Source of the DNA: Clostridiales bacterium
Lineage (GTDB): Bacteria; Bacillota; Clostridia; Lachnospirales; Lachnospiraceae
Reading direction: 5' to 3'
Length of the DNA stretch: 64,000 nucleotides
NCBI GenBank assembly: GCA_021204025.1
Contig: JAJQAC010000050.1
Coordinates: 1-64,000, forward strand
Position numbers and translations under genes: made by a program
Part shown: piece after piece, positions 15,971 to 26,191 of the stretch
Layout: each line of letters starts with the position of its first letter
Position numbering within the stretch: position 1 is the first letter of the stretch
Notes under the pieces: generated by a model
Seen by the model: the letters and a program-made list of their open reading frames with translations, nothing else
Database searches by the model: none
Told to the model about the DNA's origin: nothing

Positions 15971-15999
15971 ATTATACAACAGTCTCTTTGGATTTTCAA
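15971..15999 (-). promoter_or_regulatory. Promoter of the 6S-like RNA
   Basis: Minus-strand TTGAAA (plus 15994-15999) and TATAAT (plus 15971-15976) are separated by exactly 17 bp. The expected start falls near 15964, a few bases before the structured RNA. No ribosome site or ORF follows. Confidence 0.75.
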
Positions 16000-16141
16000 G
16001 TTCCTTTTCCTGTCAGATTCCAGGTTGACCGGAATAAGAAAATCTCTTATACTCAGTTTAACTTTCCCATTTGCCGCGCAATTATGATCCCGGCAGATGA
16101 TCGGATCAAAATCCCCGATTTTAAAAAACAAGAGGTATCTC

Positions 16142-17074
16142 ATGCAGGAATCTTTTTCTATCACTACAGAACTCTTTACGCACTGTGAACTCTGCCCCAG
16201 AAGATGCGGCGTCAATCGATACCGGACTCATGGCTATTGCGGCTGCGGTACGACACTGACTGCAGCCCGCGCCGCTCTCCACCATTGGGAAGAACCATGT
16301 ATCAGCGGCACCAGAGGCAGCGGTGCCGTCTTCTTCACCGGCTGTACGCTGCGCTGCCGCTTCTGCCAGAACCAGTCCATCAGTCAGGACGGCTTTGGCA
16401 AATCCCTGTCCGTTTCCAAACTGGCTGATATTTTTTTACGACTTCAGGAGGAAGGCGCGCATAATATCAATCTGGTCACAGCCACGCAATATCTGCCCCT
16501 GATCCTGCCGGCGCTTGATCTCGTACGCAATCGTCTTCACATCCCCGTCGTCTATAACTGCGGCGGATATGAACGCGTGGAAACCGTACGGGCGCTGCAG
16601 GATTATGTCGATATCTGGCTTCCCGACCTCAAATATTATGACCCGGGACTCTCCGAATCTTTTTCCGGTGCGCCGCATTATTTTGCAATCGCGTCAGAAG
16701 CAATCCTGCAGATGATCCGCCAGACCGGTGCTCCGGCCTTTCAACTGTCCCCGGATAGCGACATCCCGATCATGACCCGCGGCGTCATCATCCGCCATCT
16801 TGTACTTCCCGGTCACTATAAAGATTCCCTCTGGATCCTTGCCTGGATGCAGGGACATCTGCCGGAGAACCAGTATCTCATCAGTCTGATGAGCCAGTAT
16901 ACACCTTATCATACAGATCCGCTCTATCCCGAATTAAATCGCCGGATCACCACCTACGAATACGAGAAGGTCGTCGATGCTGCTCTTGCCCTGGGACTTG
17001 ACGCGGGATTTATGCAGAAGAAAAGCAGCGCGAAAGAAGAATATACCCCTCCCTTTGACCTGGAGGGGCTGTAA
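16142..17074 (+). CDS. Radical SAM protein of the PflA/PflX-like family
   Basis: 310 residues from ATG 16142, which has AAGAGG seven bases upstream. The ORF track adds 15 residues with no ribosome site. A Cys-rich N-terminus (CELCPRRCGVNR and GYCGCG) precedes the radical SAM cluster motif CTLRCRFCQNQ (CxxxCxxC) near residue 70. The TIM-barrel core includes NLVTATQYLP and DIWLPDLKYYDP. This matches the uncharacterised pyruvate-formate-lyase-activase-like proteins (COG1313 type), which generate a 5'-deoxyadenosyl radical on an unknown target. No glycyl radical enzyme lies nearby. It is a monocistronic plus-strand gene facing fprA. Confidence 0.88.
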   Translation: MQESFSITTELFTHCELCPRRCGVNRYRTHGYCGCGTTLTAARAALHHWEEPCISGTRGSGAVFFTGCTLRCRFCQNQSISQDGFGKSLSVSKLADIFLRLQEEGAHNINLVTATQYLPLILPALDLVRNRLHIPVVYNCGGYERVETVRALQDYVDIWLPDLKYYDPGLSESFSGAPHYFAIASEAILQMIRQTGAPAFQLSPDSDIPIMTRGVIIRHLVLPGHYKDSLWILAWMQGHLPENQYLISLMSQYTPYHTDPLYPELNRRITTYEYEKVVDAALALGLDAGFMQKKSSAKEEYTPPFDLEGL

Positions 17075-17091
17075 CAATCTGCACACCTCTA

Positions 17092-18249
17092 TTACCGCAT
17101 CGCCGCTACGAGCTCCTGCATCTTCGCAGCCGATGCCGCATTCATTGCGGAACGGATCGTCACCACCGGCTCCACAATCTCGATCTCCTTCATACTCTCA
17201 AGCGTCTGACGCATAATCTTCGCCGCCATCGGCGCCCAGGAGCCATTCTCGATCAGACCGAATTTCCGCTTCTGATAATTTTTGGACTTCAGATGGGAGA
17301 GAAATTCCTCCATGCAGGGGAAGATGCCTCCGTCATACGTCGCACACGCAAGAACCACCCGGTCATAATAAAACGCTTTCCGCACCGCATCGGACACGTC
17401 GGTACGTGAGAGATCCACAATCTCCGTCTCCTCGCCGGCTTCTGTCAGCATCTGTGCCATCTCTTTTGCCGCGGCAGCCGTATGTCCGTGAATGGACGCA
17501 TAGGCTACCAGTACGCCGTGCTTCTCCGCCGCATAGCTGCTCCACGTCTGATACAGACCAATATAATATCCCAGATTATCTTTTAAAACCGCGCCATGCA
17601 GCGGGCAGATCATCGCGATATCCAGAGCTGATGCTTTCTTTAATAAAGCCTGTACCTGAACTCCGTACTTGCCGACGATATTCAGATAATACCGCGCCGC
17701 CTCATCGGTCCATTCTCCATCATAACTGAGCATGCCAAAACGTCCAAAGCCATCCGCAGAAAAAAGGATTTTCTCGCTCGACTCATAAGTAACCATCACT
17801 TCCGGCCAGTGTACCATCGGCGCCATCACAAACTGCAGTGTGTGACTGCCCAACGAAAGCGTATCGCCTTCTTTTACCGTCACCTGACGTCCCGCCAGAT
17901 CCAGATCAAAAAACTGCCCGATCATGCCAAAGGTCTTGACATTACCTACGATCTTTGCCTCCGGATACATTTCTGCGAAACGTTTGATATTGGCGGCGTG
18001 ATCCGGCTCCATATGGGACACCACCAGATAGTCCACCGGACGGCCGGCAAGCTCTGCCTTCAGATTGTCAAACCATTGCTCCGTCGCGCGTTCGTCTACG
18101 GTATCCATAACCACAACCTTTTCATCCAGAATCACATAAGAATTATAAGTCACTCCGTTCGGTACCGGATACTGGCTCTCAAACAGATCCAGCGTCGTAT
18201 CCTCCACTCCGATATATCTCACGGAATCACTGATCCACATTTTGCTCAT
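17092..18249 (-). CDS. fprA: Flavodiiron protein (A-type flavoprotein, FprA)
   Basis: 385 residues. The N-terminal metallo-beta-lactamase-like domain holds the diiron ligands: HMEPDH (His79, Glu81, Asp83, His84), the His of MVHWPE, the Asp of FSADGFG and the His of CPLHGAV. The C-terminal flavodoxin domain (about 250-385) binds FMN through VAYASIHGHTAAAA. These enzymes reduce O2 to water or NO to N2O in the cytoplasm of anaerobes and protect iron-sulfur enzymes. No rubredoxin or flavin reductase domain is fused, so a separate electron donor is needed. The start overlaps the stop of the response regulator gene by four bases, so the two are co-translated. Confidence 0.95.
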   Translation of the reverse strand: MSKMWISDSVRYIGVEDTTLDLFESQYPVPNGVTYNSYVILDEKVVVMDTVDERATEQWFDNLKAELAGRPVDYLVVSHMEPDHAANIKRFAEMYPEAKIVGNVKTFGMIGQFFDLDLAGRQVTVKEGDTLSLGSHTLQFVMAPMVHWPEVMVTYESSEKILFSADGFGRFGMLSYDGEWTDEAARYYLNIVGKYGVQVQALLKKASALDIAMICPLHGAVLKDNLGYYIGLYQTWSSYAAEKHGVLVAYASIHGHTAAAAKEMAQMLTEAGEETEIVDLSRTDVSDAVRKAFYYDRVVLACATYDGGIFPCMEEFLSHLKSKNYQKRKFGLIENGSWAPMAAKIMRQTLESMKEIEIVEPVVTIRSAMNAASAAKMQELVAAMR

Positions 18250-18623
18250 ATCCTCGTCTCCTTTTCTCTGCGATACCGTTCCACCATCTGCTTTAGCTGC
18301 GCACGGGTGTACGGTTTCTCAATAAACCCGTATGCCTGAATTTTCCATGCTTCCAGAGAAAATCCGGGAATACTCGAAAGAAGCACCACTACAGGCGGTT
18401 CTTTCTGCTTTTGTATCTCCTTTGCCAGCCGGATCCCGCTGATATCCGGCATAACGATATCGGTAAATACCATATCCGTCGGGTTCTCCCGAACATAATC
18501 TACCACCGCCACAGCCTCCTCAAACCGGGCGGTCAGTTCTACCTCTTCTATACTTTTCAGGCTGTCGCTGATCTTGTCCAGCAGCTCCGGATCATTATCC
18601 ACAGCCACGACCCGTATCTTCAT
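18246..18623 (-). CDS. Stand-alone response regulator receiver protein
   Basis: 125 residues forming one receiver domain with no output domain. The acidic pair is in VAVDND, the phosphoacceptor Asp in MVFTDIVMPD, the Ser in LLSSIPG and the Lys in FIEKPYT. The ATG at 18623 follows AAAGGTGG; the GTG three codons earlier in the track is less likely. No histidine kinase lies nearby. Its overlap with fprA (ATGA) links it to oxidative or nitrosative defence, but what it signals to is unknown. The preserved Asp and Lys suggest it is phosphorylated. Confidence 0.9.
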   Translation of the reverse strand: MKIRVVAVDNDPELLDKISDSLKSIEEVELTARFEEAVAVVDYVRENPTDMVFTDIVMPDISGIRLAKEIQKQKEPPVVVLLSSIPGFSLEAWKIQAYGFIEKPYTRAQLKQMVERYRREKETRI

Positions 18624-18641
18624 CTCTACCACCTTTGTTCC

Positions 18642-19211
18642 TCACCGCGGCATCAGGCTCTCCCCATGCTCCTTCAGCCATTTTCTGCGAAGCCTGTAAT
18701 CGGGAAGAACCGCTTCCACCACCGCCCAGAATCTGGGCGAATGATTCATCTCCAGACGGTGAGCCAGCTCATGAACAACAACATAATCCAGCACTTCCTC
18801 CGGTGCGAGAATCAGCCTCCAGTTATAATTCAGATTTCCCACCGCCGTACAGCTGCCCCAGCGGGTTTTCTGATCACGGATGGAAATTCTCCCATAACTC
18901 ACATGCATCAGAGCCGCGTATAACGCCGTCTTTTTCTCAAATACCGCCGCTGCCAGCTTCCTGGCCTTTCCTGCTTCTTCCTCTGTCAGCGTGAAACGGC
19001 TGCTGCGCTCCTGAGCAATCAGTTCCTGTCTCCGGCGAAGTTCCTGCTGCTTTTGCAGGATCCATCCGTTCTTTTCTTCCAGAAAGTTTTCTATCAACGT
19101 CCTGCTGCATCGCCTGGGTGCGCGAACCAGCACTTTTCCCTCCGGAGTCAGCTGGATCGCCAGCGTCTTTCTGTCCGAACGGATACATTCGTATTCCATC
19201 GATGTTTTCAT
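18642..19211 (-). CDS. YgjP-like zinc metallopeptidase-domain protein
   Basis: 189 residues. The metal motif is HELAHRLEMNHSPRFW (HExxH with a later His), preceded by the family signature TRWGSCTAVGNLNYNWRLI. The N-terminal half is a beta-rich domain with a charged helix. This is the YgjP/SprT-related M48-type family found in most bacteria, with no firmly assigned substrate. It is cytoplasmic and lacks a signal peptide. It shares direction with the response regulator-fprA pair with an 18-base gap, so it may belong to one transcript that starts near nth. Catalysis is inferred only from the HExxH site. Confidence 0.88.
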   Translation of the reverse strand: MKTSMEYECIRSDRKTLAIQLTPEGKVLVRAPRRCSRTLIENFLEEKNGWILQKQQELRRRQELIAQERSSRFTLTEEEAGKARKLAAAVFEKKTALYAALMHVSYGRISIRDQKTRWGSCTAVGNLNYNWRLILAPEEVLDYVVVHELAHRLEMNHSPRFWAVVEAVLPDYRLRRKWLKEHGESLMPR

Positions 19212-19254
19212 CTTTTTTCCTTGTGCCCGTTACTGTCTTTTTCTTTGATTCCGG

Positions 19255-20049
19255 TCACTCCTGTGCTTTCCTTTTTCCATCATCGACACTCCCAGAATTT
19301 TGCCTCTGACGTTTCTTAACATCGTTCTTCTCGCAGATATCCTCCAGGCAGCATTGACCGCAGGCCGGATTGGTCCTTGCCGTACAGACTTCCCGCCCAT
19401 GATACACCAGTCGGTGACAGAAGCTGCTACCCTCCTCGGGCGGTATGATTTTCCATAGCGCCATCTCAACTTTTTTCGGATCTTTCGTCCCCTCTACCAG
19501 ACCAATCCGGTTTGTTATCCGGATGCAATGAGTATCGGTGACAATCGCCGGTTTACCGAATACATCTCCCATGATCAGATTCGCGCTTTTACGACCCACA
19601 CCCGGAAGCGCCAGCAATTCGTCAAAACGATCCGGCACTTTCCCCTGATACTGATCACGCAGGATCCGCATACAGGCGCTGATATCGCGTGCCTTGCTGC
19701 GCCCCAGTCCGCAGGGACGGACAATCTCCTCGATGTCCTCCGGAGATGCCGCAGCGAGCGCGTCCACATCCGGATATTTCTCATAGAGCTTTTCTACCAC
19801 AATATTTACTCTCGCGTCCGTACACTGCGCCGCGAGCCGCACACTTACCAGCAGCTTCCACGCCTCGTCATAATCCAGCGTACAATCCGCATCCGGGTAT
19901 GCCTCTTTCAGTCGTGCAATCACTTCCCGTGCCAGTTTCCGTTTTTCTGACATTCTTTCATCTACAGCTGCCGCCGGTTCTGTCTGTCTGTCCTTCTCTT
20001 CTATTTTTCGTAACGGTTCATTCCTTATCGCTTCTTCCGCCATCCTCAT
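19255..20049 (-). CDS. nth: Endonuclease III
   Basis: 264 residues. The helix-hairpin-helix with catalytic Lys is LPGVGRKSANLI, and the catalytic Asp is in AIVTDTHCIR. The C-terminal 4Fe-4S loop is CTARTNPACGQCCLEDIC. The first two cysteines are seven residues apart where E. coli has six. An N-terminal extension of about 30 residues (MRMAEEAIRNEPLRKIEEKD) is absent from typical 210-residue enzymes; a later start at the Met near residue 33 (MSEKRKLAREV) is possible. A charged tail follows the cluster. The enzyme removes oxidised pyrimidines from DNA and cuts at the resulting abasic site. Confidence 0.95.
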   Translation of the reverse strand: MRMAEEAIRNEPLRKIEEKDRQTEPAAAVDERMSEKRKLAREVIARLKEAYPDADCTLDYDEAWKLLVSVRLAAQCTDARVNIVVEKLYEKYPDVDALAAASPEDIEEIVRPCGLGRSKARDISACMRILRDQYQGKVPDRFDELLALPGVGRKSANLIMGDVFGKPAIVTDTHCIRITNRIGLVEGTKDPKKVEMALWKIIPPEEGSSFCHRLVYHGREVCTARTNPACGQCCLEDICEKNDVKKRQRQNSGSVDDGKRKAQE

Positions 20050-20068
20050 CCTTCTTCCCGCAATGTCC

Positions 20069-21184
20069 TTATCCGACCCACGGCATTACCTCGGAATGTA
20101 CTTCCGCGCCATCCTCGATGGCACGCTCCATCAGGACCCACAGATAAGCGTCCTGAAGCGCTTCTGCCAGTGGATAAACCTCTGTGCCATCTTCCAGATA
20201 CCGGCTCATCCCAAGAAGGATTGTCCCCACCGCAGTCTCATCCTCTGGAAGCACCACTGCCTGTCCCAGCCGGACAAAAGGATTCTCATAGAAAATCCCG
20301 CCGGATACCGCTTTCTCACCGTTCTCACAAAACCGTACCCTACGGATCCCTCCGCTGTAAGGGTCTCGTTCCGTCTTCAGCTCAAGCTGATGAGGCACAT
20401 GATTTTCATCTACATAAGAAAGCACATTGTCAAAGAGTTCTCCTCTTTGTCCACGTACACACACATGGCGCCCCCGGATCCTGCTGTGATACTGCACTCC
20501 GTCAAAATCATAAAACGCATATTTTCCTGTGCCATCCTTACATGTAAATGTAAAATCTGCGCGGACTCTCCTGCGCATTTTCACCGTCCCGTCCGTCACC
20601 GCTCCGTCGCGGGATCCCGTCTCTTCTACCGGAAAATGATATTCTTTTGCCGTGATTCTGACCGACTCCAGTCCTAACTTCAGATAGCGTCGGATCAGGC
20701 TCGCCGCATGATAATCATGCACAGTTGAAATATCAATCGCGTAAGGCTCTCCCAGATAACCATGTCTCACCGCCGCAATCGCTGCCGCATGAGTCGGATG
20801 AGCGAAATACTGTTCCGCTACCTGAATACGCGCGCCATATTTTTTACGCCATTGCCAGAGTCTTTTACAATCCTTTTCTTCCATGGCAGCCGGCGTTTCC
20901 AGCAGAACCGGAAATCCCCTTTCCAGCCACTCCTCGCCTGTCTGCACGATCGCGTCCTTACTGACCGCGACCACTATAAAATCCGGTTTTTTCTCCTCGC
21001 ACTCCGCAGCCGAAATAACCGCCGGAATCCCATACAGACTCCGCATCCTCTCTGCTTTTTCCTCCGTGCGGCAAAGCATCGCCTCCATCCGGAAAAGCGA
21101 CGGATAAGCCTGAGCGACCCTCCAGTAAAAAAGAGAACGCCAGCCCGAACCCACGGTCACAAATGTTATTGGGGTGTCTTTCAT
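20069..21184 (-). CDS. Gfo/Idh/MocA-family NAD(P)-dependent oxidoreductase
   Basis: 371 residues. The N-terminal Rossmann domain begins TFVTVGSGWRSLFYW and is followed by the family patterns DFIVVAVSKD and VLLETPAA, the latter at the position of the EKP motif with Lys replaced by Thr. The C-terminal alpha/beta domain holds EQYFAHPTHAAA, where the catalytic His is expected. The loss of the EKP lysine may alter catalysis. The substrate is probably a sugar or polyol derivative but cannot be read. It has its own promoter with a repeat-rich operator (21231-21299) and no sugar-metabolism neighbours. Confidence 0.88.
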   Translation of the reverse strand: MKDTPITFVTVGSGWRSLFYWRVAQAYPSLFRMEAMLCRTEEKAERMRSLYGIPAVISAAECEEKKPDFIVVAVSKDAIVQTGEEWLERGFPVLLETPAAMEEKDCKRLWQWRKKYGARIQVAEQYFAHPTHAAAIAAVRHGYLGEPYAIDISTVHDYHAASLIRRYLKLGLESVRITAKEYHFPVEETGSRDGAVTDGTVKMRRRVRADFTFTCKDGTGKYAFYDFDGVQYHSRIRGRHVCVRGQRGELFDNVLSYVDENHVPHQLELKTERDPYSGGIRRVRFCENGEKAVSGGIFYENPFVRLGQAVVLPEDETAVGTILLGMSRYLEDGTEVYPLAEALQDAYLWVLMERAIEDGAEVHSEVMPWVG

Positions 21185-21230
21185 CCCAAACCTCCATCAT
21201 AAACTGTAACTTTTCTGCATCCCTGGATGC

Positions 21231-21299
21231 ACGCAACCATTATGCGTTACATGGGTGTAACACGCAACCATTATACTCCATGCCCGCATATTTCGTCAA
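21231..21299 (-). promoter_or_regulatory. Promoter and repeat operator of the Gfo/Idh/MocA gene
   Basis: Minus-strand TTGACG (plus 21294-21299) and TATAAT (plus 21270-21275) have an 18-bp spacer. A 13-base direct repeat ACGCAACCATTAT occurs at 21231-21243 and 21262-21274, 31 bp apart (three helical turns), and one copy overlaps the -10. Between them lies GTTAC-N6-GTAAC. This looks like a cooperative repressor site. Confidence 0.65.
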
Positions 21300-21395
21300 A
21301 CTTTTGTTTTCCAGATTTTTTGTATTCAGTAGCAATCTGACATTTTTTATGTTATACTGAAAATATTGTGGAATTACTTATCTGGAGGTTTATAA

Positions 21396-22484
<1,089 letters not shown>

Positions 22485-22517
22485 GCTGCAAAACTTCCTT
22501 ACACGCCCGTGTGCATA
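22485..22517 (-). repeat. Partial R1 repeat at the trpS 3' end
   Basis: Minus-strand sequence shares TATGCACA, GTGTAAGGAA and TTTTGCAGC with the 5' half of R1-d and R1-c. The 3' half is missing. It sits between the trpS stop and the terminator. Confidence 0.55.
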
Positions 22518-22522
22518 TAAAA

Positions 22523-22563
22523 GGACACGCAGTCACTGTTTTTTTAGCACTGCGTGCCCTTTT
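22523..22563. terminator. Bidirectional terminator between trpS and the rhomboid gene
   Basis: Stem with CACGCAGT and ACTGCGTG flanked by GG/CC pairs around a T-rich loop. It is followed by TTTT on the plus strand and by TTTTATAT on the minus strand. The position between convergent genes fits termination in both directions. Confidence 0.75.
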
Positions 22564-22582
22564 CGTCTGTTTTCCTTTTCTT

Positions 22583-23149
22583 CTATCTTTTGTTCAGGGA
22601 GTACCCCAGCACTGCTCCCACGATACCTCCCACAATATGCGCCATATTGGAAATATTATCATCCAGCACCACTCCCTCATACAGCTGCTGCCCGATAAAA
22701 ATAACGGCAACCAGAAGAAAGGTCAGCGGAATCTCGCCCTCACGAAAACCGGTAAAGGACGCGAGCAGGATAAAAGCAAATACGACGCCGCTCGCCCCGT
22801 ACAGACCGACATTCCAGAAGAACACATAGTTAACCAGCCCTGTAACAAGCGCTGTGATTGCCATAATCACCAGCAGGTCCCTCGATCCGTATTTTTCCTC
22901 CAGCATCGGGCCAAGCAAAAGCAGATACGAAGCGTTTCCGATAAAATGGCTCCATCCCTCATGCCCAAATACATGCGTAAAGAACCGCACATATGTCATC
23001 GGGCTGCTGAGAGACGAATGCCAGGTCATAAAAAACATCTGTGTCGTCATTCCTGATGTAACCACCCCCAGCAGCGTAACCACCGCGCAGGCCAGTACAA
23101 ACGTCAGCACCACAGGCGCATTAAAGGTGATACGTAATCTTCCCGGCAT
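22583..23149 (-). CDS. Rhomboid-family intramembrane serine protease
   Basis: 188 residues from ATG 23149. The extra 18 residues of the track would overlap hemW and are rejected. Six membrane helices can be seen. The family motifs are GHEGWSHFIGNASYL (HxxxN type), the catalytic Ser in GLYGASGVVFA and the catalytic His in MAHIVGGIVGAVLG. It should cleave membrane-anchored substrates within the bilayer. It follows hemW on the same strand with a 22-base gap and ends at a terminator shared with trpS. Substrates are unknown. Confidence 0.92.
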   Translation of the reverse strand: MPGRLRITFNAPVVLTFVLACAVVTLLGVVTSGMTTQMFFMTWHSSLSSPMTYVRFFTHVFGHEGWSHFIGNASYLLLLGPMLEEKYGSRDLLVIMAITALVTGLVNYVFFWNVGLYGASGVVFAFILLASFTGFREGEIPLTFLLVAVIFIGQQLYEGVVLDDNISNMAHIVGGIVGAVLGYSLNKR

Positions 23150-23171
23150 CTTTTGTTCCCCATCCTTTCTC

Positions 23172-24347
23172 TTAATCCAGAAGCATTTCCCGGAAAACGA
23201 CATTACTCACATCCGTTCCATAGTCGGTCAGTCTCACATAAGGCGCCTCCACCTCGATCAGCCCCTGTTCCCGCAGCTTTGGCAGCACGTCAGCATAGAC
23301 GTTCCACATATTTTCTCCGAAACGTTCCATAAAATCACTTCCAGAAACTCCCTTTGTCATGCGCAGACCCAGGAACATAAATTCCTCCATCCGGTCATTG
23401 ACAGTCATCTCTTCGATCTCTCTGGCAGCCTCGCCCGGGACTTCCAGGTTCAGGTCCAGATATTCCTTCATATCTTCCGTATTGTGATAGCGGTAACCGC
23501 CGATATAAGAAGACGCACCCAGTCCCAGACCCAGATAATCCACTCCCGTCCAGTATCCGATATTATGACGACACTCCCTGCCCGGCCTTGCGTAATTGGA
23601 AATCTCATATCGGCTGTAACCGTGCTCCGCAAGCATGGACTTCGTCAAATGATAAATTTCCCGGTCCGTATCCTCGTCCGGCAGCGGCAGCCATCCATCC
23701 ATTGACACAGGCGAAGCATTTTCACCATAATGGTCAAAAAAGGGCGTCCCTTCCTCAATGATCAGACTGTACGCAGAGATATGTTCCGGACGCAGCATCA
23801 GCACCTTGCGCAGCGTATTCCTCCACGATGATACCGTCTGTCCCGGCAGCGCCGACATCAGATCAACATTGATATTATCAAAACCGGCCAGGCGGGCCGT
23901 CTGATAGCTCTTTAAGAATTCATCGAAGGAATGAATTCTGCCCAGGCGTCTTAACTCCCGGTCATCCGCCGACTGCAGCCCCAGGCTTAAACGATTCACG
24001 CCATGCTCCCGATAGAGAGTCACGCGATCCTGCGTCAGCGTACCAGGATTTGCCTCCAGTGTGATTTCCGCATCTGTTTCTATCGCAAAGGCTTCTCTCA
24101 CCGCCGTTAAGATCTCTCCCATCAATGCAGCCGGCAGGACCGAAGGCGTCCCGCCTCCCACAAAGATACTCGTCACGCGACGGTCCGTAAAGCAGGTTCC
24201 CTGCGTCCGGATCTCTGTCACCAATTGCCGGGTATACTCCTGATACGTCTTTACCGGCGCACGGAAAGACAGGAAATCACAGTACAGGCACTTCTGCGCG
24301 CAGAATGGAATGTGGATGTATAATTCCAGTCCATTATCCTTCATCAA
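23172..24347 (-). CDS. hemW: HemW-type radical SAM protein (heme chaperone-like)
   Basis: 391 residues. The radical SAM cluster motif is [10 protein letters not shown] (CxxxCxxC) near residue 16. Other motifs include [19 protein letters not shown] and [11 protein letters not shown], followed by a C-terminal winged-helix HemN-like domain. Proteins of this type were long annotated as oxygen-independent coproporphyrinogen oxidase. HemW lacks the extra Cys of true HemN and transfers heme; that assignment is family knowledge, not shown here. It overlaps lepA by 14 bases, the common Firmicute lepA-hemW order. Confidence 0.93.
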   Translation of the reverse strand: MMKDNGLELYIHIPFCAQKCLYCDFLSFRAPVKTYQEYTRQLVTEIRTQGTCFTDRRVTSIFVGGGTPSVLPAALMGEILTAVREAFAIETDAEITLEANPGTLTQDRVTLYREHGVNRLSLGLQSADDRELRRLGRIHSFDEFLKSYQTARLAGFDNINVDLMSALPGQTVSSWRNTLRKVLMLRPEHISAYSLIIEEGTPFFDHYGENASPVSMDGWLPLPDEDTDREIYHLTKSMLAEHGYSRYEISNYARPGRECRHNIGYWTGVDYLGLGLGASSYIGGYRYHNTEDMKEYLDLNLEVPGEAAREIEEMTVNDRMEEFMFLGLRMTKGVSGSDFMERFGENMWNVYADVLPKLREQGLIEVEAPYVRLTDYGTDVSNVVFREMLLD

Positions 24348-26145
24348 GTTTCAGCACACTCATAAACGCTTTCTGCGGGATCTCCACATTGCCAACCTGC
24401 CGCATGCGTTTCTTTCCTTCCTTTTGTTTTTCCAGCAGTTTCTTCTTGCGGGTAATGTCGCCGCCGTAGCACTTTGCCAGGACGTCCTTTCTCATCGCTT
24501 TCACCGTCTCTCTGGCGATAATCCGACCGCCAACCGCCGCCTGAATCGGAATCTCAAATAAATGCCGCGGAATCTCTTCCTTCAGCCGCTCGCACATCTT
24601 CCGCCCGCGCTCGTAAGCAGAGTCCGCGTGGACGATAAAGGACAGCGCGTCCACCGCTTCCCGGTTAATCAGAATATCCAGCTTGACCAGCTCGGATCGC
24701 TGGTAACCTTTCAGATCATAATCAAAAGACGCATAACCGCGGGAACGGGATTTTAACGCATCAAAGAAATCATAAATAATCTCATTTAACGGAAGGTCAT
24801 ATTTTAACAGCGCCCTGGTTTCCTCGATGTACTCCATGCCATTATAAATTCCTCTGCGCTCCTGACAGAGCGTCATGATCGAACCGACAAATTCGGTCGT
24901 CACCATGATCTCCGCCTCCACGATCGGTTCTTCCATATAATCGATCTCCGACGGATCCGGCAGGTTGGACGGATTGGTCAGCTCAATCATCTCACCATTC
25001 GTCTTGTGTACCCGGTAAACCACGCCCGGCGCTGTCGTTACCAGGTCGAGCTGGTACTCCCTCTCCAGGCGCTCCTGGATGATCTCCAGATGAAGCAGTC
25101 CCAGAAAGCCGCAACGGAAGCCAAATCCCAGCGCAACGGATGTCTCCGGCTCAAAAAACAGGGAGGCGTCATTGAGCTGCAGCTTTTCCAGTGCGTCGCG
25201 CAGGTCGTTATATTTTGCCCCGTCAGCCGGGTACAGGCCGCAGTAAACCATAGACGTTACCTTTTTATAACCGGGAAGCGGACTTGCGCATGGATTTTCC
25301 GCGTCTGTAACAGTATCGCCAACCGTAGTGCTCCTGACGTCCTTAATGCTCGCCGTCAGATAACCGACCATACCGGCGCTGAGCTCCTCACAGGGGATAA
25401 ACTGCCCCGCACCAAAATATCCGACCTCTACGACCTCTTCCTCGGCTCCGGTCGCCATCATACGGATCCGCATCCCCTTGCGGACCGTCCCCTGACGGAT
25501 GCGGCAGAAAACAATTACCCCCCGGTAAGAATCATAAAGCGAGTCAAAGATCATTGCCTGCAGCGGCGCGTCCGGATCGCCCTCCGGCGCCGGTATCTTC
25601 TCTACAATCGCCTCCAGCACATCTTCGACATTCAGCCCGGTCTTTGCCGAGATACGCGGCGCGTCCTGCGCCTCAATCCCGATCACATCCTCAATCTCAT
25701 TTGCCACCCGGTCCGGTTCCGCGCTCGCCAGATCGATCTTATTAATCACAGGGAACACATCCAGATCATGATCCAGCGCCAGATAGACATTTGCCAGCGT
25801 CTGTGCTTCGATCCCCTGCGCCGCGTCAACCACCAGGATCGCGCCGTCGCAGGCCGCCAGACTACGCGAAACCTCGTAGTTAAAATCCACATGTCCAGGA
25901 GTATCGATCAGATTAAAGATATATTCATTTCCATCCTTGGCCTTATAAACCGTGCGGACGGCCTGCGACTTGATCGTGATACCGCGTTCCCTCTCCAGAT
26001 CCATATTATCCAGGACCTGATCCTGCATCTCCCTGCTCGTTAAAAGTCCCGTCATCTCGATAATGCGGTCCGCCAGCGTCGATTTGCCATGGTCAATGTG
26101 CGCGATAATACAAAAGTTACGGATTTTACTCTGGTCAACTGACAT
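24334..26145 (-). CDS. lepA: Elongation factor 4 (LepA)
   Basis: 603 residues, the standard length. G1 is [10 protein letters not shown] (residues 16-25), G3 is DTPGHVDF, G4 is NKID, and the EF-Tu-like domain 2 follows. The LepA-specific C-terminal domain ends with [22 protein letters not shown]. This GTPase acts on the ribosome and has been linked to back-translocation and to initiation or ribosome assembly. It is in an operon with hemW and the rhomboid gene. The 46-base gap to spoIIP leaves little room for a separate promoter. Confidence 0.98.
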   Translation of the reverse strand: MSVDQSKIRNFCIIAHIDHGKSTLADRIIEMTGLLTSREMQDQVLDNMDLERERGITIKSQAVRTVYKAKDGNEYIFNLIDTPGHVDFNYEVSRSLAACDGAILVVDAAQGIEAQTLANVYLALDHDLDVFPVINKIDLASAEPDRVANEIEDVIGIEAQDAPRISAKTGLNVEDVLEAIVEKIPAPEGDPDAPLQAMIFDSLYDSYRGVIVFCRIRQGTVRKGMRIRMMATGAEEEVVEVGYFGAGQFIPCEELSAGMVGYLTASIKDVRSTTVGDTVTDAENPCASPLPGYKKVTSMVYCGLYPADGAKYNDLRDALEKLQLNDASLFFEPETSVALGFGFRCGFLGLLHLEIIQERLEREYQLDLVTTAPGVVYRVHKTNGEMIELTNPSNLPDPSEIDYMEEPIVEAEIMVTTEFVGSIMTLCQERRGIYNGMEYIEETRALLKYDLPLNEIIYDFFDALKSRSRGYASFDYDLKGYQRSELVKLDILINREAVDALSFIVHADSAYERGRKMCERLKEEIPRHLFEIPIQAAVGGRIIARETVKAMRKDVLAKCYGGDITRKKKLLEKQKEGKKRMRQVGNVEIPQKAFMSVLKLDEG

Positions 26146-26191
26146 AAATCATTCTCTCCCGTTTCGATAATAGGACTAGTTTATCATTTTT

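Noticed and set aside
21300-21395. T-box riboswitch before trpS
   Set aside because: The probable -10 is only about 35 bases from the start codon and no T-box sequence or specifier stem fits.
25006-26043. A 345-residue plus-strand ORF inside lepA
   Set aside because: LepA motifs on the other strand are complete. The antisense product has no recognisable fold and no ribosome site.
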